From Psococerastis gibbosa (taxonomy: Eukaryota > Arthropoda > Insecta > Psocodea > Psocidae), in the NCBI GenBank assembly GCA_963971405.1, contig OZ020489.1:34691047-34755046 (forward strand): a DNA stretch of 64,000 bases, written 5' to 3'. The notes beneath the pieces are model-generated. The model was not told the origin of the DNA. It made no database searches and saw only the letters and a list, made by a program, of their open reading frames with translations. Both the position numbers and the translations under genes were made by a program. Below are positions 12,601 to 20,521 of the stretch, one piece after another. How positions within the stretch are numbered: position 1 is the stretch's first letter; every line of letters begins with the position of its first letter.

Positions 12601-15600
12601 ATAATGCTCTCAGAGCCAAGGTTACAACACTATAAAATCTTAATTAAATTATGAACAGTTACATTGCACACAGGTAAATCTAAACTATAGATGATTTTTT
12701 ATCAAATCCCCATTACCTCTTAACTCTTGGATTATTGCTGGTTTCAACTCGAAGCTTAGCGCCATGTCCTTGCCAAAGAATTTGCTGCAGTCGTCCAAGA
12801 TCTCTGTCGTGGATCCATATCCTTATGTTGGACGGTTTCACAACAAGTCCTTGAAAAAAAAAAATCATGCATTGACCGAAAAAATAAATAAGTTACTTTA
12901 ACGATTAAACCAACATACAATACATGGCAGAGAATAAACGTCCACAGCGCAAGTTTTCAATGTATTTTTAGAACTAAATTTAACAGGCACACGAGGCATT
13001 AAGCTAACGCAATTGGTCCTATACATAGAATAAATATTTAATTATACCTATAATAATTTTATAATTTTATTTTAATTATAATATATTATACCTTTAACCT
13101 ATAAAATAAATAGGAAATCCTGCGTTTTGGACGGTTTTGTATGTTCAGAAATATTTTTAGTCACAAGATCCTCGAACTCGAAGCCAAGAGTCAATCACAA
13201 TGCTTACCAATATATAAATAAATAGACATAAACAAACAAATAATCTTTTATATATTACTAAACCTAGCTGGGTTAGGGCTACAAAGCCCTGCCTTCACTG
13301 AACTATATATATATATAGCAATGCCTGCCTTACACTCAACAAGGCTAAGGCCCTTATTCCACCGACGTCAATAGTCAAAATATTGCTGATATTGACGTGG
13401 TAGCAGACATTTTTACACTGTCTTTAATGTCTGCTACCACGTCAAACACGTCTATAGTGAACTATTGACGTCGGTGGAAGGAGCGCCTATGGATCTCGAG
13501 CCAACAATTTTTCGGGTGAAAGTCCGTGCCACAATACTACATGTCCTGACAAAATACCAGTAAACGTCCCAATAATAAAAGGCACTTACAAACCATATTG
13601 ACAACCGAACTGTCAGCGATAGCTATCAGCTCCACCCACTCTCTTTTGAAAGGGTAAACAATGGCGTAAATTCGACTGAATCGAGCTGCCCGGGTTGCCG
13701 TCACAACGGTCGGCTGAAATACGGTCAGTGGGAGGCACGCTACACGCTACATCGTGTAAACAAATACAAGGGCTAATGAGAAATCAATGCAAATCGATAG
13801 CAAAAGTTTTGCGACTAATAATTCAGCTGACTCCGCTCTGAACTAGTAATTCTATGTCAATTATTCTAAGGAGGGTAGGTGCGGTGCTTTTAACGAATTT
13901 GTTTATTGAATTAACATATCTGTCGGGCAGTTGGTAACACATAGGCTGCCGGCTATTTTTAAAGGGGGGGGGGGCATAGAATTTTCATGAACGTTAAAAA
14001 TGGAACATGAGAATCTGGGCCGATGGCTCATGGTGTAGAAGTCGACCGCAGCTGTTGACAAACGTTTGAAGATTCAGATCAACTACGTCCCATTTGCTCT
14101 GATTTCCTAGTTTCATTATCTGATCAGGGCCATTCGTCTTCTTCTTCATACGTCATCGTGGCAATGTTTACTTTTACCTAGACTGCTGCTCTGAAAGGGT
14201 AGTGCTCTTCCCAAACCTCAGGTTTTTCAACCAGGATGTTCTTCTTTTGCCGGGTTCCCTTGGATTATAACAAACAAAAGGCGATATGTTTTCTCATCAC
14301 ATGGCCGAAGTATGCTAGTTTACGTTTTTTAAATCATCAGCAGTAAAGCGGCTTCTGTATATCAATGCGCCTTAGGACCTCGGCATTAGGGACACGATCT
14401 CTCCAAGATATGCGCAAAATTCGTCTATATGCACATTTAAAATGCATTGATTCTGTCCTACATAGGTTACTCATGCCTCCATGCCATATAGAACGATTTG
14501 TAATGAAATACGTTAATTTCAGGGTAAAATAAAAATTTGAAAATCGTCACCTTGTTTTCCAGAGGTGAAGCGTTTCATGGCAGGGCTGGGTAGTTTGGGC
14601 TCCGGCAGCTCAATTTCCCCCGTTCTCTCCAGGTAGTAAGCAGCAGCTCTGCCCCGGGCGTCCATAACAGCAGGGTCGGCACCAGCCTGCACTAAAGTGT
14701 TCCACATCTCCTGCGCGTCCCCGCACACTCCCACGTAATGCAACGCTGTCTTCCCATCCCTATCCTTTAAAGACGCCGTCTGCGGATATTTTTTCAACAG
14801 CCACTGCAAAACAAAATGGGAGAAAATCGTAATTTTTAAGTGTAACTACTTGTAGCGGGCTCTTGAAAGGTGGATTGTTGAATTTTTCGAGTGAAGCAAG
14901 AGTAGAGAAACATAATATTAGCCTACATGCATACATAATATCTACCAAATTCAAGCCAAACTTTCTCTTCCAAACAGCGTTAATAAGTCATAATCTCCAT
15001 AAATACCTAGCTTTCTAACATTGCATGTTTAAGGGAAGGTATACTTTTATTTGTGCATATTTCACTAGCTGCCGTCCATGAAGAGACAAATTATTTTCAT
15101 TCCCCTTCATGCATATAATGGCCTTCAATCAAAAATACCTCTTTATGCTATCGACTGGCACTAATGCACGACACAAAGGTTGGGCCATGACTGCTTTTTT
15201 GGCGGATACTATAATTTGGTCTAATACATTAAATAATCCAAGCCAAGCAGATTTGTGGACTATTGGACGTTATCGACTCATGAACAACAACAACATTCTC
15301 TTTAGTAAAGTTTTTAAAAAATGCGGTTGTACGACAGTACGAAAACGATTGCTTGGGTTTTACCATAGAATAATATTTAATATATCCTCCGCCGTCACTT
15401 CTTTATCTCTATGGAGGTATAGCGACGATAGGCCGTTCAAACGCTCTGCGCCCATGATAGCCTGATGCGTGACTGCCGTAGGATGCGTGAAAATCTCGTT
15501 TAAAAAAAAATTGCCCATAGCTGGATCCATAGTGCTGAGGTACAGTATATGTTAATATGTTTAGATAACTGAGGTTCTAACTGGAATGGTTGAGGTAAAA

Positions 15601-18600
15601 AAAATAGAGGAAATTGTGTTACTACTGATTTTTCGATTAAATAATAGCATTTAAATTAGTCAATAATAAATAATTGAACAGTATCGATAATGTAGCGTAC
15701 ACGTACATATTGGAAATGGATGGGTTTTACTAATTCTAGTTATAGTACTTATAACAAGTATGGATACAATTCTAAGTTTTTGTTTTTGCTTGTTTATTTG
15801 AATGAAATACCACGACGTCACGAGTACCGTAATTTAATTTTTTCTGCCATAGAGGGTTTAAGACTTAGAGGACCCTCTTTTGTTTGTTTTGTTAATCGTC
15901 AGGTCGAGCCCGATCGGGGTTGAACTCATTTAGTGAAGCCCTGGGCTTCTTGTAGCACGGTTCACCTCCTAGTGTAACATCATGAGTAGAGGAAGAAGAA
16001 CGCAACGATCCACAGTAAAATACTTTAATAGTGACCGGTTTCGGATAAAATCCATCACCAGACTAACAACACATGAAAAAACGCCAGCTTATATACTACG
16101 GGAAGGGAGTGGGAGGTGGAGGCGGGGGTTGAGTATATAAATCGAGAAGTGGGGATACAGTTTGAAACATTATATCGTTCGTGAGAACCTCGTTATTCCT
16201 AATAGCCTTTCTAATCTCTAAGCTTTCTAACCTGTCTAATAGCCTACCTTTATTACAACAATGTAGAATTTTAAAATCTTCAAAATTACATGAGTGCGAG
16301 TTACTTGAGAGGTGGTCCGCAAAAGCTGAGGTACAGTCATTTTTACCGATCGCATTTTTATGCTCACGTAAGCGAAACTTAAAATTGCGTCCACTCAACC
16401 CCCGCCTCCACCTCCCACTCCCTTCCCGTAGTATATTAGCTGGCGTTTTTTCATGTGTTGTTAGTCTGATGATGGATTTTATCCGAAACCGGTCACTATT
16501 AAAGTATTTTACTGTGGATCATTGCGTTCTTCTTCCTCTACTCATGATGTTCTCCTAGTTCCACGAAGTCACCAAGGAAACTCTCACAAGGATCCTAGTG
16601 TAACTTAGTTTCACATTGTGTCCCTTTGGTTACGCCCTTTCTTTAGCTTAAGTTGCTTGGTCAGCCCCTCAACTAACTCGTTTTATAGTCTGGGTATATG
16701 GGCGGAAAAATAGTATTACACCATTGCCATTAACCTTTTACCAATAGATTAAGAAGCACTGTGTTTCCACAAACTATGACGATGGCTCACTTCTCACCTC
16801 TAAGAATTTTGCATTTTATGTAGACTTTCCAAAATACGTAGTCAGGATATAGTCCAGTTCTCTACCATCTGGAGCTGACTTAGGACAGTATACGCTGCAT
16901 AAAAAGGGAAAGGACTTACTTGCCAATCTCTTTTGGGTTGGTATACGCTACATTTATTTTAATGAAAAAAGGTGGCAAGCGTAGAATATCAACTCCATGT
17001 GGGGCAGACAGTTGTCATACTATATGAGGATAGCAGAAGATTGGAAGTACATACCTTGACTATTTCAGGTTGATCATTGTAGACGGCCTTGTGCAGCAGG
17101 CAGACACCAGCATGATCCTTGCACATCATGACGTTTTTCATGTACTCCTCATCCTCTCCGGGAGCAAGCAAGGGTAGAGTATCAACTCCATGTGGGACAG
17201 ACAGAACTGTCATATATGAGCATAGCATAAGTTTGCAAGTACACACCTTGACTATTTCAGGTTGATCATTGTAGACGGCCTTGTGCAGCAGGCCGACACC
17301 AGCATGATCCTTGCACATCATGACGTTTTTCATGTACTCCTCATCCTCTCCGGGAGCAAGCAAGGGTAGAGTATCAACTCCATGTGGGACAGACAGAACT
17401 GTCATATATGAGCATAGCATAAGTTTGCAAGTACATACCTTGACTATTTCAGGTTGATCATTGTAGACGGCCTTGTGCAGCAGGCCGACACCAGCATGAT
17501 CCTTGCCCATCATGACGTTTTTCATGTACTCCTCATCCTCTCCGTGAGCAAGCAAGGGTAGAGTATCAACTCCATGTGGGACAGACAGGACTGCCATATA
17601 TGAGCATAGCATAAGTTTGCAAGTACATACCTTGACTATTTCAGGTTGATCATTGTAGACGGCCTTGTGCAGCAGGCCGACACCAGCATGATCCTTGCAC
17701 ATCATGACGTTTTTCATATACTCCTCATCTTCCCCGGGAGCAAGCTTCTGTAACTGCTTGAGACTCCCTTTATTCACCGCATCATTCAGCTCATCTATCC
17801 GAGCCTGCATAAACAACGGAAATCAACATTTAGGCGCTCCCATCAACGGACTAGGTTCACATAGCCTTCGGAATAAGTTACAATTGCTCCAGAATGGGAG
17901 ATAGTGGGCTGTCTTTTTTTTAGCAGTCATAATCTTCAGACACCATTTTTACTGCCTGTCTGCATATAATGTTTTTTTTTTAATAATTATTTCTAGGGCG
18001 ACTGCCTACTTTCTAATTAATTAATCTTGCCCAAAATACAGGACATGTCCTTGTTTACAAAATATTTCGAAACCTATACTCTCTGAAACATAGATACCGT
18101 AATTCATCAAACTAGCCCCAGTTTTGGATAAGTATAAATGTTCCTAATGCCTAATTGTCCCCATGAGAGGCCTAAAGCCTTTTTCTTACCATGTAATTAG
18201 GAACTTGTTTAAGAAATGCTCGGACTTTAGGATCAGGAGCGTATTCCCCGATTAACTTGTGACCTTGACCTTCCAAGACTACTTGTTCCAGCTGGTCCAC
18301 GTCTCCTCCCCGCAGCCACTGTCTGATAACACTCGGGTTCATTTGTAACACTGCAAGGAAAAAAATTGAATTCAGATCGTATTTACTTGTATAGAACTTT
18401 CTTATCTTATCTTACTTTGCTATAGCTCAGACCCAATTTCATTTATAGCCTATTGAAAGGTGGCACTGTAGTGAGAATCGTTATGGGGCATGATCCGCAT
18501 GAAGCATTGGCATAATATTATGAAACTTAACCCTTCATATACGACGAGATTGCCTGCGCAGGCACGGCAGCAGAAGCCTTTCCTGATGACTTAAGAGTTA

Positions 18601-20451
18601 TTTAGCAGATAGCTCAGTGGAGGAGTAAGGTTCAAGGTAGTAGTATGGCTTGACACAGTCCCAGGCCACGGTGTGGGCCCATAAGACTCCAGTGGACCTC
18701 CTGATTATAGTGGATTCCGAACCACTTGGGAAACACAGTGAAGTCACAAGATTAGTTCGGAGGTGACCAGGACAAGTCCTACCATGTTTCCCTACCGGCA
18801 CTGTGCACACGACCAATTTATCTGCAGCTTCGAACCTGCTCTGGTCCCCTGGATTCAACTTGGCATGGCGGCCGGCTAAGGTTCAAGGTAAGGACATATT
18901 CACAGCGAACTATCAACACAATAGGCTAAGAATGCGCCACTGGGTCAATCGATTTTCGTCATAACGGTACTCACTATGGTGCTACCCTTCAACAGACTAC
19001 AGTGCCACTGCCATTAGTGTGAAGTAAGGTAATTGTAGACCTCTTCGGTAGAAGTAAATGCTTACTTTTTAGAGCTCTATACAGGAGAGATGGGTCATTC
19101 GAGCGCGTCAAAAATATAGTTTTAATCCTGGGGCTAATGAATAATGGCATATGCCACGTCTCCAATGACCAGCCATTGAAAAAACGTGGCCCTATGATTT
19201 AAAAAAAAATAGTTTTGGCGCGCTCAAATGTCACATATCTCTTTTAGGCCTAGGCCTATAGAACTCTTCTTGCGACCAATATTGGGTTTCGACGTAATTT
19301 CTTTACGGCAACTAGCATAGCCGGCATTTTACATTTCTTTTAGCACGTAGCGGTAGACCTAAGAAGCCTGTTGCTAAACACATAAATCGCGTCACAACAA
19401 AAGCAGTTCCCAGGAAGGTCATAGGGTATTGGATCCTTCAAAAGGGACGTTCAGAATGCGGCACAGACACAAGTATGGAACAAAAATAATCACAGAACAC
19501 TCATCTTTACATCGAGACATTTCCTGTGGTGAGCCAGTCAGGTGCTATACACCACGAGGATAGCAACATTGACATTTAAACAGATAAAAAGTATACTGCA
19601 AATATTAAAAAAATAAAAAATAAAAAACATCTTAACAATTTTCCACTGCAATAACCTTTCAAGGCAAAGCTTTAAAACTTTTGAAAAACAACATAGATAA
19701 ATCATCAGTCATGAGTTAATAAATTATTTTTCATATTGTATAATTATTACTCGTTTCAAAGTCCAAACATAAATTTATAAGGTCTGGAGGCAAAATTTAA
19801 AAATAAAAAAAGCCTTCTCTATTTTTATTTTATAAGCATACGCACACGTCACATTTTAAACTTGATTTATCTTATTTCATAGAGTAATAATAATAATAAT
19901 AAATCAATCGAGTTAAGAAAAGGTTATATGAAGAAGGCTTGGCATTATTGTTAATTTGACAAATAATTACATACAATGATGCTATGTTTGCTGTTGTGGT
20001 TATCCCAACGCGCCTTTTTGGCACCGGTTCAGTAAAAATTTGTTATGTTTTTTTTTGATAAATACGCGCATTATTATTATTATTATTATTGTTACAATTT
20101 ACATTATTGGACCCCTTTTGTATAGAGTTTCAAAATGTCGGCCATTCACGTAGTATATTGCAGATTATATGGTATATTATACTGACATCTATGCAACAGT
20201 GAGAGATCTCGTGACCTTCCAAATTTTTTATTAGTAAGCCACTTGATCTGATTGGTTGGCCGCAACCGTGTTTCTATACGAAAGATTGTCCACTGTGAAA
20301 CTAATTATTTTCGTTACCATGTTGCGCCATGTTGTTTTAAAAAATTCTGAAACCCTGCCTTAAAAATAATAGTTGCAGCGGTCAATAATTACTAACCTCG
20401 AGGGGGACAGGTGTGGACATAATAAGTTGAATTATCCTCCACATCCGCCAT
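477..20451 (-). CDS. Ankyrin / degenerate guanidino kinase / Dpy-30 protein (3' partial)
   Basis: Gene-level entry. Exons in order of transcription: 20451-20397, 18350-18190, 17804-17631, 14803-14551, 12849-12717, 12250-12091, 11255-11073, 10745-9729, 8886-8721, 8065-7926, 7431-7317, 6877-5203, 5046-4803, 4710-4666, 3415-3331, 3049-2763, 1731-1527, 628-477. Every junction keeps phase; the sum is 5250 nt. Order of parts: N-terminal leader, three ankyrin modules each about 165 residues, an acidic/Lys-rich stretch (about 440-660), a phosphagen kinase-like domain (about 940-1390), a Dpy-30 motif (about 1525-1565), Pro-rich linker, and a fourth ankyrin module. Key kinase residues are lost, so it is probably a scaffold and not an enzyme. 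Dpy-30 motifs dimerise and dock amphipathic helices, for example in radial spokes; an axonemal or sperm role is inference. The exon chain is my own splice reading, without transcripts. The last exon ends in phase 0 with a donor, so more exons follow. Confidence 0.8.
796..1064. mobile_element. Foldback tRNA-like SINE insertion with 12-bp target duplication
   Basis: The 269-bp insert is flanked by ATTATTTTTAAT at 784-795 and 1065-1076. Its two halves are inverted copies of each other: each carries a tRNA-like box B (GGGTTCGAATCCCGCC or its near match) and the tail TTTATTTATCCTCTAATTTC. It splits an older repeat whose two parts lie at about 745-795 and 1077-1216. Confidence 0.65.
1077..1216 (-). 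repeat. Dispersed repeat (family D), fragment
   Basis: This matches, with the part at 745-795, the stretch at 54095-54275 on the same strand and 30390-30580 and 35610-35810 on the other. The family is recognisable by the words CGACCCCATG, GTTTCATTGCG and AAGCTTGTCTCA. It has no clear reading frame and its class is unknown to me. Confidence 0.5.
1527..1731 (-). CDS. Ankyrin gene exon 17
   Basis: Codons 1632-1699. It reads DEYGQSLLHFAAARAQG, a clear ankyrin helix pair, then a second half-repeat ending in YVLSLAAR. The acceptor is tttgtag/GAC and the donor AGAG/gttggt, phase 0 in and 1 out, in keeping with exons 16 and 18. Confidence 0.75.
1827..2362. mobile_element. Nested foldback MITEs (family P, Harbinger-like)
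   Basis: The outer element starts GGCGGGGATCCCACCGACC and ends with its inverse; TTA flanks both sides. Inside it lie two further elements of the same family, at about 1898-2144 and 2188-2331, each with GGCGGGG ends. All carry the core word GACGTGGTAGCAGACATT near the middle of the hairpin. TTA duplications and short GG-starting inverted ends suit the PIF/Harbinger type, but no transposase is present. Confidence 0.7.
2763..3049 (-). CDS. Ankyrin gene exon 16: Dpy-30 motif and Pro-rich linker
   Basis: Codons 1536-1631. The segment LTQGLTEVASKRPKDPIAHL followed by AQFLHDFA fits the Dpy-30 dimerisation helix pair (GL..la..RP.DP...la.fL). After it comes a low-complexity Pro/Ser/Arg linker (APPPMPLQQAP). 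The acceptor is gatttgtag/CA and the donor AGG/gtatga. The last residues of exon 15 (FMRVVAQVG) supply the start of the first Dpy-30 helix. Confidence 0.8.
3239..3315 (+). mobile_element. Single end of a TTAA-flanked foldback MITE (family K)
   Basis: After TTAA the sequence GAGTGTACAGCCCGTAGGAG follows, the same terminus as the full element at 33658-34035. Only one arm is recognisable here. Confidence 0.5.
3331..3415 (-). CDS. Ankyrin gene exon 15 (tentative)
   Basis: Codons 1508-1535, reading MPGVLLSNRAVV, then IPEPFMRVVAQVG. The acceptor is aatacag/ATG and the donor TGG/gtttgt. Phase 0 in and 1 out fits its neighbours, and exon 16 cannot be joined straight to exon 14 in frame. The end of this exon completes the Dpy-30 helix of exon 16. 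Confidence 0.55.
3716..4087 (+). repeat. Dispersed repeat (family C), about 370 bp
   Basis: The family is marked by AACGCCTGCTTTCA, TTTCACCTCGGGG, GGTGGACCTCCTGATTATAG and CCTGCCAACGCTGTGCACAC. Other copies are at about 59890-60212 and 62493-62835 on this strand, with partial copies at 18682-18870 (+) and 35838-36020 (-). There is no coding frame; class unknown. Confidence 0.55.
4222..4622. mobile_element. Foldback element (family G)
   Basis: The left end CGGTACACACGGACGATTCG is mirrored at the right by CGAATCGTCTGTGTGTAC. Related copies are near 24776-24990 and 48710-48962. The interior shares AGCAGAAGATTTCTTGTCGA with both. The right part holds a GAAGAAGAAG run and an unrelated GC-rich insert. 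Confidence 0.5.
4666..4710 (-). CDS. Ankyrin gene exon 14 (tentative, 45 nt)
   Basis: Codons 1493-1507, reading NFPSLVPRKENTWPT. It is supported by a good acceptor (tttgctttcag) and a consensus donor (ACG/gtaagt), phase 0 on both sides. It is short, so similarity gives no help. Confidence 0.5.
4803..5046 (-). CDS. Ankyrin gene exon 13
   Basis: Codons 1411-1492, unrecognised sequence after the kinase-like domain (TRTIWLKKHPEYQICEP, then AETEYFDLINLYETFYE). The acceptor is agctgcag/T and the donor GAG/gtaggc. Its first base completes the Val codon left open by exon 12, which supports splicing there instead of a stop at 5199. Confidence 0.65.
5203..6877 (-). CDS. Ankyrin gene exon 12: degenerate guanidino kinase domain
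   Basis: Codons 853-1410. The C-terminal part aligns by eye with arginine/creatine kinases: DPSNKYVLAAKVECSRN (about 1121-1137) against DPDGKFVISTRVRCGRS, HRGVYLS..WINVQEHLRI (about 1241-1264) against GRGIYH..WCNEEDHLRI, MLGFLTSRPACLGNTIR (about 1301-1317) against LGFLTFCPTNLGTTVR, and GISEYDTYDNF near the end. The reactive Cys is Arg, the catalytic Glu is Gln, and three of five ATP-phosphate Arg residues are changed. Before it, the small-domain motif G-I-[IV]-A-P-D-x-E-[ST]-Y occurs twice (about 941 and 1003). A Lys/Glu-rich insert (about 1051-1111) separates it from the catalytic lobe. The donor GT/gtgagt is strong; reading through gives a stop four bases later. Confidence 0.85.
7317..7431 (-). 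CDS. Ankyrin gene exon 11
   Basis: Codons 815-852: FGHVPSYYMENEGELTQEEL, the module tail that follows an ankyrin pair. It matches GGKMPSYYKANP at the start of exon 8. Acceptor ctgttttag/TTT, donor AAAG/gtaaga. Confidence 0.8.
7612..7880 (-). mobile_element. CR1/Jockey-like LINE 3' end fragment
   Basis: This is the same LINE tail as at about 45170-45665: on the minus strand both carry the end of a reverse transcriptase ORF with the C-terminal YNTRQ-type region and the word AAGCGAGACCTTG-like GGAGACCTTGNAAG. It lies in the intron between exons 10 and 11. It is frame-broken. Confidence 0.55.
7926..8065 (-). CDS. Ankyrin gene exon 10
   Basis: Codons 768-814. It reads DKNGRTALHYAACIPDNGHY then NLLLNLGADRKIKD, a textbook ankyrin repeat (TALHYA, GAD). 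Phase 1 in, 0 out. Acceptor atttttag/GC, donor AAC/gtaagt. Confidence 0.85.
8721..8886 (-). CDS. Ankyrin gene exon 9
   Basis: Codons 713-767. It starts GKIDSVHKASREGELRSLQA, parallel to ARIDELNDAVNKGSLKQLQ of exon 3, and goes on SPIHVATLFGKTQIIKYL, an ankyrin helix pair. Acceptor tatttttag/GGG, donor TTGG/gtaaga. Confidence 0.8.
9729..10745 (-). CDS. Ankyrin gene exon 8: Glu/Lys-rich segment
   Basis: Codons 374-712, the second longest exon. It opens with GGKMPSYYKANPREIPQ (end of module 2) and closes with the module 3 opener MEALANMVLNGEGRRLIG and FLDNVPIYM. Between them is a 220-residue Glu/Lys/Gln-rich stretch likely to form a long charged helix or coiled coil (for example REEQQQKKLEAERIEKKEE), ending in an acidic run (DEEDGNDEDPE). 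This charged insert is the only large interruption of the ankyrin modules. Acceptor tttttag/GGA, donor ATG/gttcgt. Confidence 0.8.
10812..10935 (+). mobile_element. Partial foldback element (family F)
   Basis: It starts CAGCAGCCCTATTATGGC, as does the element at 21219-21607. Only one arm is visible; it lies in the intron between exons 7 and 8. Confidence 0.45.
11073..11255 (-). CDS. Ankyrin gene exon 7
   Basis: Codons 313-373: AAGLGHIRMVEDIVEKLPKS then DNEGRTPLHYAATARDG and CLLDHGADEMVFDQ, two joined ankyrin repeats. Exactly 61 codons, phase 0 on both sides. Donor CAG/gtatgt. Confidence 0.85.
11390..11580 (-). repeat. tRNA-derived SINE (family B)
   Basis: The minus strand has a tRNA-like head with GGTTGTTGGTTCGAGTCCTA preceded by a box A-like stretch. 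The body word TTAGGGCTATAAAG recurs in the copy at 13262-13556. Confidence 0.5.
11583..11715 (-). repeat. SINE family A copy
   Basis: A diverged copy of a 150-bp family: on the minus strand ATGGCATGGTGGTAGCGTGG, then the GGAGACTT..CCGATCG region, then the end TTCATTAAATT. See 43182-43335 for a clearer copy. Confidence 0.5.
12091..12250 (-). CDS. Ankyrin gene exon 6
   Basis: Codons 259-312. It reads FLDGVPYIMNVIKDVHSAVI, the linker signature of module 2, and ends NGLTPLHK, the first half of an ankyrin repeat continued in exon 7. Acceptor atttcag/A, donor AAG/gtacat. Confidence 0.8.
12717..12849 (-). CDS. Ankyrin gene exon 5
   Basis: Codons 215-258: KPSNIRIWIHDRDLGRLQQI then LWQGHGAKL. It repeats the pattern of exon 2 (SVIRQWLRGGDVDQLEQVV, LEGQGHKL). 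Phase 1 in, 2 out. Acceptor tttcaag/GA, donor AGAG/gtaatg. Confidence 0.8.
13262..13556 (-). repeat. SINE family B copy split by a MITE
   Basis: The body (TTAGGGCTACAAAG) and the tRNA-like head (minus-strand complement of CTCGAGCCAACAATTTTTC) belong to one SINE, interrupted by the family P MITE at 13349-13487. Confidence 0.5.
13349..13487. mobile_element. Family P foldback MITE
   Basis: The left end is GGCCCTTATTCCACCGACG and the right end its inverse. The core holds GACGTGGTAGCAGACATT and its reverse. Flanks are TAA and TAT, so the target duplication is imperfect. It sits within a SINE in the intron between exons 4 and 5. Confidence 0.65.
14136..14495 (-). mobile_element. LINE ORF2 C-terminal fragment
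   Basis: On the minus strand broken frames give RISWRDRVPNAEVLRRID and KKRKLAYFGHVMR, the typical C-terminal end of RTE/Jockey-like reverse transcriptase ORFs. Old and broken; in the intron after exon 4. Confidence 0.6.
14551..14803 (-). CDS. Ankyrin gene exon 4
   Basis: Codons 131-214. It reads WLLKKYPQTASLKDRDGKTA then LHYVGVCGDAQEMW, LVQAGADPAVMDARG, completing the ankyrin pair begun in exon 3, and a tail AAAYYLERTGEIELPEP like the PSYY tails of modules 2 and 3. Acceptor tttgcag/TGG, donor CAAG/gtgacg. Confidence 0.85.
14820..15970. other. Intron sequence, nothing recognised
   Basis: Part of the intron between exons 3 and 4. AT-rich, no clear repeat, exon or RNA gene seen. Confidence 0.4.
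15980..16560 (-). mobile_element. Penelope-like element 3' end (GIY-YIG) with inverted flanks
   Basis: The minus strand at 16398-16110 encodes a GIY-YIG endonuclease end (SGRNFKFRLREHKNAI, then FADHLSSNSHSCNFEDF) as found at the C-terminus of Penelope-like retroelements. It is flanked by inverted copies of about 150 bp (about 15985-16135 and 16398-16552), like the terminal repeats of this group. Each flank contains a hammerhead-like core. Most of the element, including the reverse transcriptase, is absent. Confidence 0.7.
16461..16500 (+). ncRNA. Hammerhead ribozyme-like motif in Penelope flank
   Basis: The order is TTAGT, CTGATGA, a small hairpin GGAT-TTT-ATCC, GAAA, CCGGTC, then ACTA. This matches the hammerhead core with stem I TAGT/ACTA and a palindromic CCGG stem III, as known for Penelope-like elements. 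One extra T lies between the core and stem II. The mirrored copy (16028-16066, minus strand) reads CTGGTGA in place of CTGATGA, so it may be inactive. Confidence 0.5.
17055..17630 (-). repeat. Three extra 192-bp copies of exon 3 end plus donor
   Basis: Splice donors GTCAAG/gt recur at 17631, 17439, 17247 and 17055, exactly 192 bp apart. Each copy holds the last 34 or so codons of exon 3 (from GEDEEYMKNVMM to NDQPEIVK) and 80 bp of intron. The unit is a multiple of three and has no stop, so the frame stays open from the acceptor at 17804 to 16989. Extra copies lack the exon's acceptor. Near-identity of the copies implies recent duplication. Confidence 0.85.
17631..17804 (-). CDS. Ankyrin gene exon 3
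   Basis: Codons 73-130. ARIDELNDAVNKGSLKQLQK opens the first ankyrin module, followed by DHAGVGLLHKAVYNDQPEIV. Acceptor tttatgcag/GCT, donor AAG/gtatgt. Phase 0 on both sides. Use of the downstream duplicate donors would add 64, 128 or 192 residues in frame. Confidence 0.8.
18190..18350 (-). CDS. Ankyrin gene exon 2
   Basis: Codons 19-72: MNPSVIRQWLRGGDVDQLEQ, LEGQGHKLIGEYAPD, FLKQVPNYM. This is the module 1 opener. A pyrimidine-rich acceptor (tttccttgcag) precedes it, so the internal ATG is not the start. Donor ATG/gtaaga. Confidence 0.8.
18682..18870 (+). repeat. Family C repeat, partial
   Basis: It shares GTGGACCTCCTGATTATAG, GGAGGTGACCAGGAC and GCACTGTGCACACGACCAA with the family C copies at 3716-4087 and 35838-36020 (reverse). 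In intron 1. Confidence 0.5.
18880..20390. other. Intron 1, nothing recognised
   Basis: AT-rich sequence with TAATAATAAT and TTATTATTATT runs. No exon or known element seen. Confidence 0.4.
20397..20451 (-). CDS. Ankyrin gene exon 1 with start codon
   Basis: Codons 1-18: MADVEDNSTYYVHTCPPR. The start is CTTATGGCG, a fair context, and the donor CGAG/gttagt leaves phase 1, exactly what exon 2 needs. It is chosen for this phase match; the leader has no domain I recognise. Confidence 0.65.
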
Positions 20452-20521
20452 AAGGCGGTAATGACCTACAACCAAACAAAATGTCTCTCAATCAATCAAA
20501 TCAATCAATACATATAATCAA

